Shown in pieces: positions 5,397 to 6,179 of a stretch of DNA of 6,179 bases; within the stretch, counting starts at the first letter, position 1; every line of letters begins with the position of its first letter. Under the pieces are notes generated by a model. The model had not been told where the DNA came from, made no database searches, and saw only the letters and a list, made by a program, of their open reading frames with translations. The stretch is from Chloroflexota bacterium (GTDB taxonomy: Bacteria; Chloroflexota; Anaerolineae; B4-G1; SLSP01). The stretch covers positions 1 through 6,179 of the forward strand of contig JAAAOZ010000438.1 of assembly GCA_009908585.1 (NCBI GenBank). Reading direction: 5' to 3'. The translations under genes and the position numbers were made by a program.

Positions 5397-6139
5397 CACA
5401 AATTCGCCCGCATCTGCTCGCGCTCTTGATCGGGGAAGCTCGCCAAGAAGCGCTCGATCTTATCGCGGCGCGTCTCGCCCTCGCGCGGGCAGACTTGATC
5501 CTGATCCGCCGGGAGCGTCCAGCCGGCGGCGCGGGCATAGCGCGCGATCTCCTTCTGGGGCGCGTAGATGAGCGGGCGGATGACCTCGAAATGCCCGTCG
5601 AAGAAAGCCCGGCGCGGGGCCAGCCGCTCCAGTTGGCCCTTGTAGAACAGACTCATCAATGTAGTGACGGCGGCGTCATCGGCGTGGTGGCCGAAGGCGA
5701 CCTTGTTGCATCCGTGGCGGTCGGCGGCGAAGAAGAGCGCCTTGCGCCGCAGCCACGCGCACCGAAAACAGCTCAGCGGCAGCTTCTCGTCCGGCGGCGC
5801 CTCCAACGGGGCGATCTCGTACTCGACGCCCAAGGCGCGAAACCACGGCGCCAGCGTCGGCGCCAAATCTGGCAGGCCCACGTCGGCGCCGTCGATGTGG
5901 AGAGCGACGACCTCGTAATCGCCGGGGATGTCCACGCCGCGCACGAGCAGATCCAACAGCGCGCGGCTGTCCTTGCCGCCGGAGACGCCCACAGCGACGC
6001 GATCCCCATCCGCGATAAGGCCAAACTCGCGCACGGCGCGGTTCACCGGCTTGAGCAGATAGCGCGCGATCTTATCAAGACGAGCCATTGCTGTGTCAAG
6101 TCCTAAAATACGTTTACAGAACATCTGTGCTATTGACAT
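5381..6139 (-). CDS. TtcA-like tRNA 2-thiolation ATPase (ATP-pyrophosphatase fold)
   Basis: The protein has 252 residues from the ATG at 6139. It carries the PP-loop SGGKDS (53-58), a CFRC pair (124-127) followed by LRR as in TtcA's 'CSLCxRLRR', GHHADD (150-155) and VIRPLIYAPQKEI (186-198). TtcA activates C32 of certain tRNAs with ATP and inserts sulfur, using an iron-sulfur cluster held by three cysteines. Here CFRC plus Cys217 in QVCPREGE could supply the three. It is shorter than E. coli TtcA (about 311 residues), mainly at the C-terminus. GAGG lies 5 nt before this ATG; a second candidate at 6088 (235 residues from the end including none of the extension is not implied; it removes 17 residues) starts where the GC-rich coding composition begins and where family similarity starts, but lacks a well-placed ribosome binding site. 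It is the probable first gene of the group with kptA, 56 bp downstream. The exact substrate within the TtcA/TtuA superfamily is uncertain. Confidence 0.88.
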   Translation of the reverse strand: MSIAQMFCKRILGLDTAMARLDKIARYLLKPVNRAVREFGLIADGDRVAVGVSGGKDSRALLDLLVRGVDIPGDYEVVALHIDGADVGLPDLAPTLAPWFRALGVEYEIAPLEAPPDEKLPLSCFRCAWLRRKALFFAADRHGCNKVAFGHHADDAAVTTLMSLFYKGQLERLAPRRAFFDGHFEVIRPLIYAPQKEIARYARAAGWTLPADQDQVCPREGETRRDKIERFLASFPDQEREQMRANLWRINE

Positions 6140-6144
6140 CAATT

Positions 6145-6148
6145 CCTC
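6145..6148 (-). promoter_or_regulatory. Possible ribosome binding site for the ttcA-like gene
   Basis: GAGG on the minus strand, 5 nt before the ATG at 6139. The alternative ATG at 6088 has only AGGA at a long 12-nt spacing. Confidence 0.5.
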
Positions 6149-6179
6149 GCATCTCGACAAACTAAATTCTTACTTTTCT

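Noticed and set aside
5426..6106. 226-codon plus-strand frame
   Set aside because: It is antisense to the ttcA-like gene, arises from high GC third positions, and its translation is low-complexity with no family motifs.
6116..6128. Palindrome ACAGA-ACA-TCTGT near the ttcA-like start as an operator
   Set aside because: It is a 5-bp arm around 3 bp, expected fairly often by chance, and it matches no operator I can name; it may also lie inside the coding region.

Overview
The window looks like chromosomal DNA from a bacterium, most plausibly a member of the Chloroflexota (Anaerolineae or a relative). The best pointers are a GT-C glycosyltransferase-like membrane protein fused to a C-terminal beta-sandwich ending in a '..YHLVTGIYNWQTMERVPV..' type stretch, KptA and TtcA-like proteins, strong GGAGG ribosome binding sites, and GC-rich genes separated by degenerate short tandem repeats. 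This placement is from memory of the families, not a search.

Layout. Positions 1-2768 (minus strand) carry two consecutive GT-C-like membrane proteins. An 828-residue protein is followed, with an ATGA overlap, by a second related protein that runs off the left edge; both have the early Asp-Asp and 'GYT..LW' signatures. This part is clearly richer in A+T than the right-hand part. Just upstream of the first gene lies a 217-bp element (about 2809-3025) with terminal inverted repeats, TA dinucleotides on both sides, nested internal inverted repeats and four hairpins: a MITE-like element or a structured RNA. The rest of the gap to about 3404 has no convincing gene.

Positions 3405-4245 (plus strand) hold a complete type II toxin-antitoxin module: a strong sigma70-type promoter, a Phd/YefM antitoxin, then a PIN-domain (VapC-like) ribonuclease toxin 2 bp downstream. 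It meets the next gene tail to tail with only 12 bp between.

Positions 4258-6139 (minus strand) hold a possible three-gene operon read from the right: a short TtcA-like tRNA 2-thiolation ATPase, KptA (RNA 2'-phosphotransferase), and a DUF952 protein. Both spacers of this group contain degenerate tandem repeats with periods of 8 or 9 bp, and the TtcA-like gene ends inside one of them. KptA is an ADP-ribosyltransferase-fold enzyme, and the DUF952 protein shows a similar spacing of YH..T, W, EG and IHCS elements, so the two neighbours may be distantly related.

Together the right half is rich in RNA-acting functions (a PIN ribonuclease, an RNA 2'-phosphate remover, a tRNA thiolase), while the left half concerns cell-surface or lipid-linked glycan assembly. 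No complete novel system is proved here. The best leads are the palindromic element, the phased short tandem repeats in both spacers, and the KptA/DUF952 pairing.
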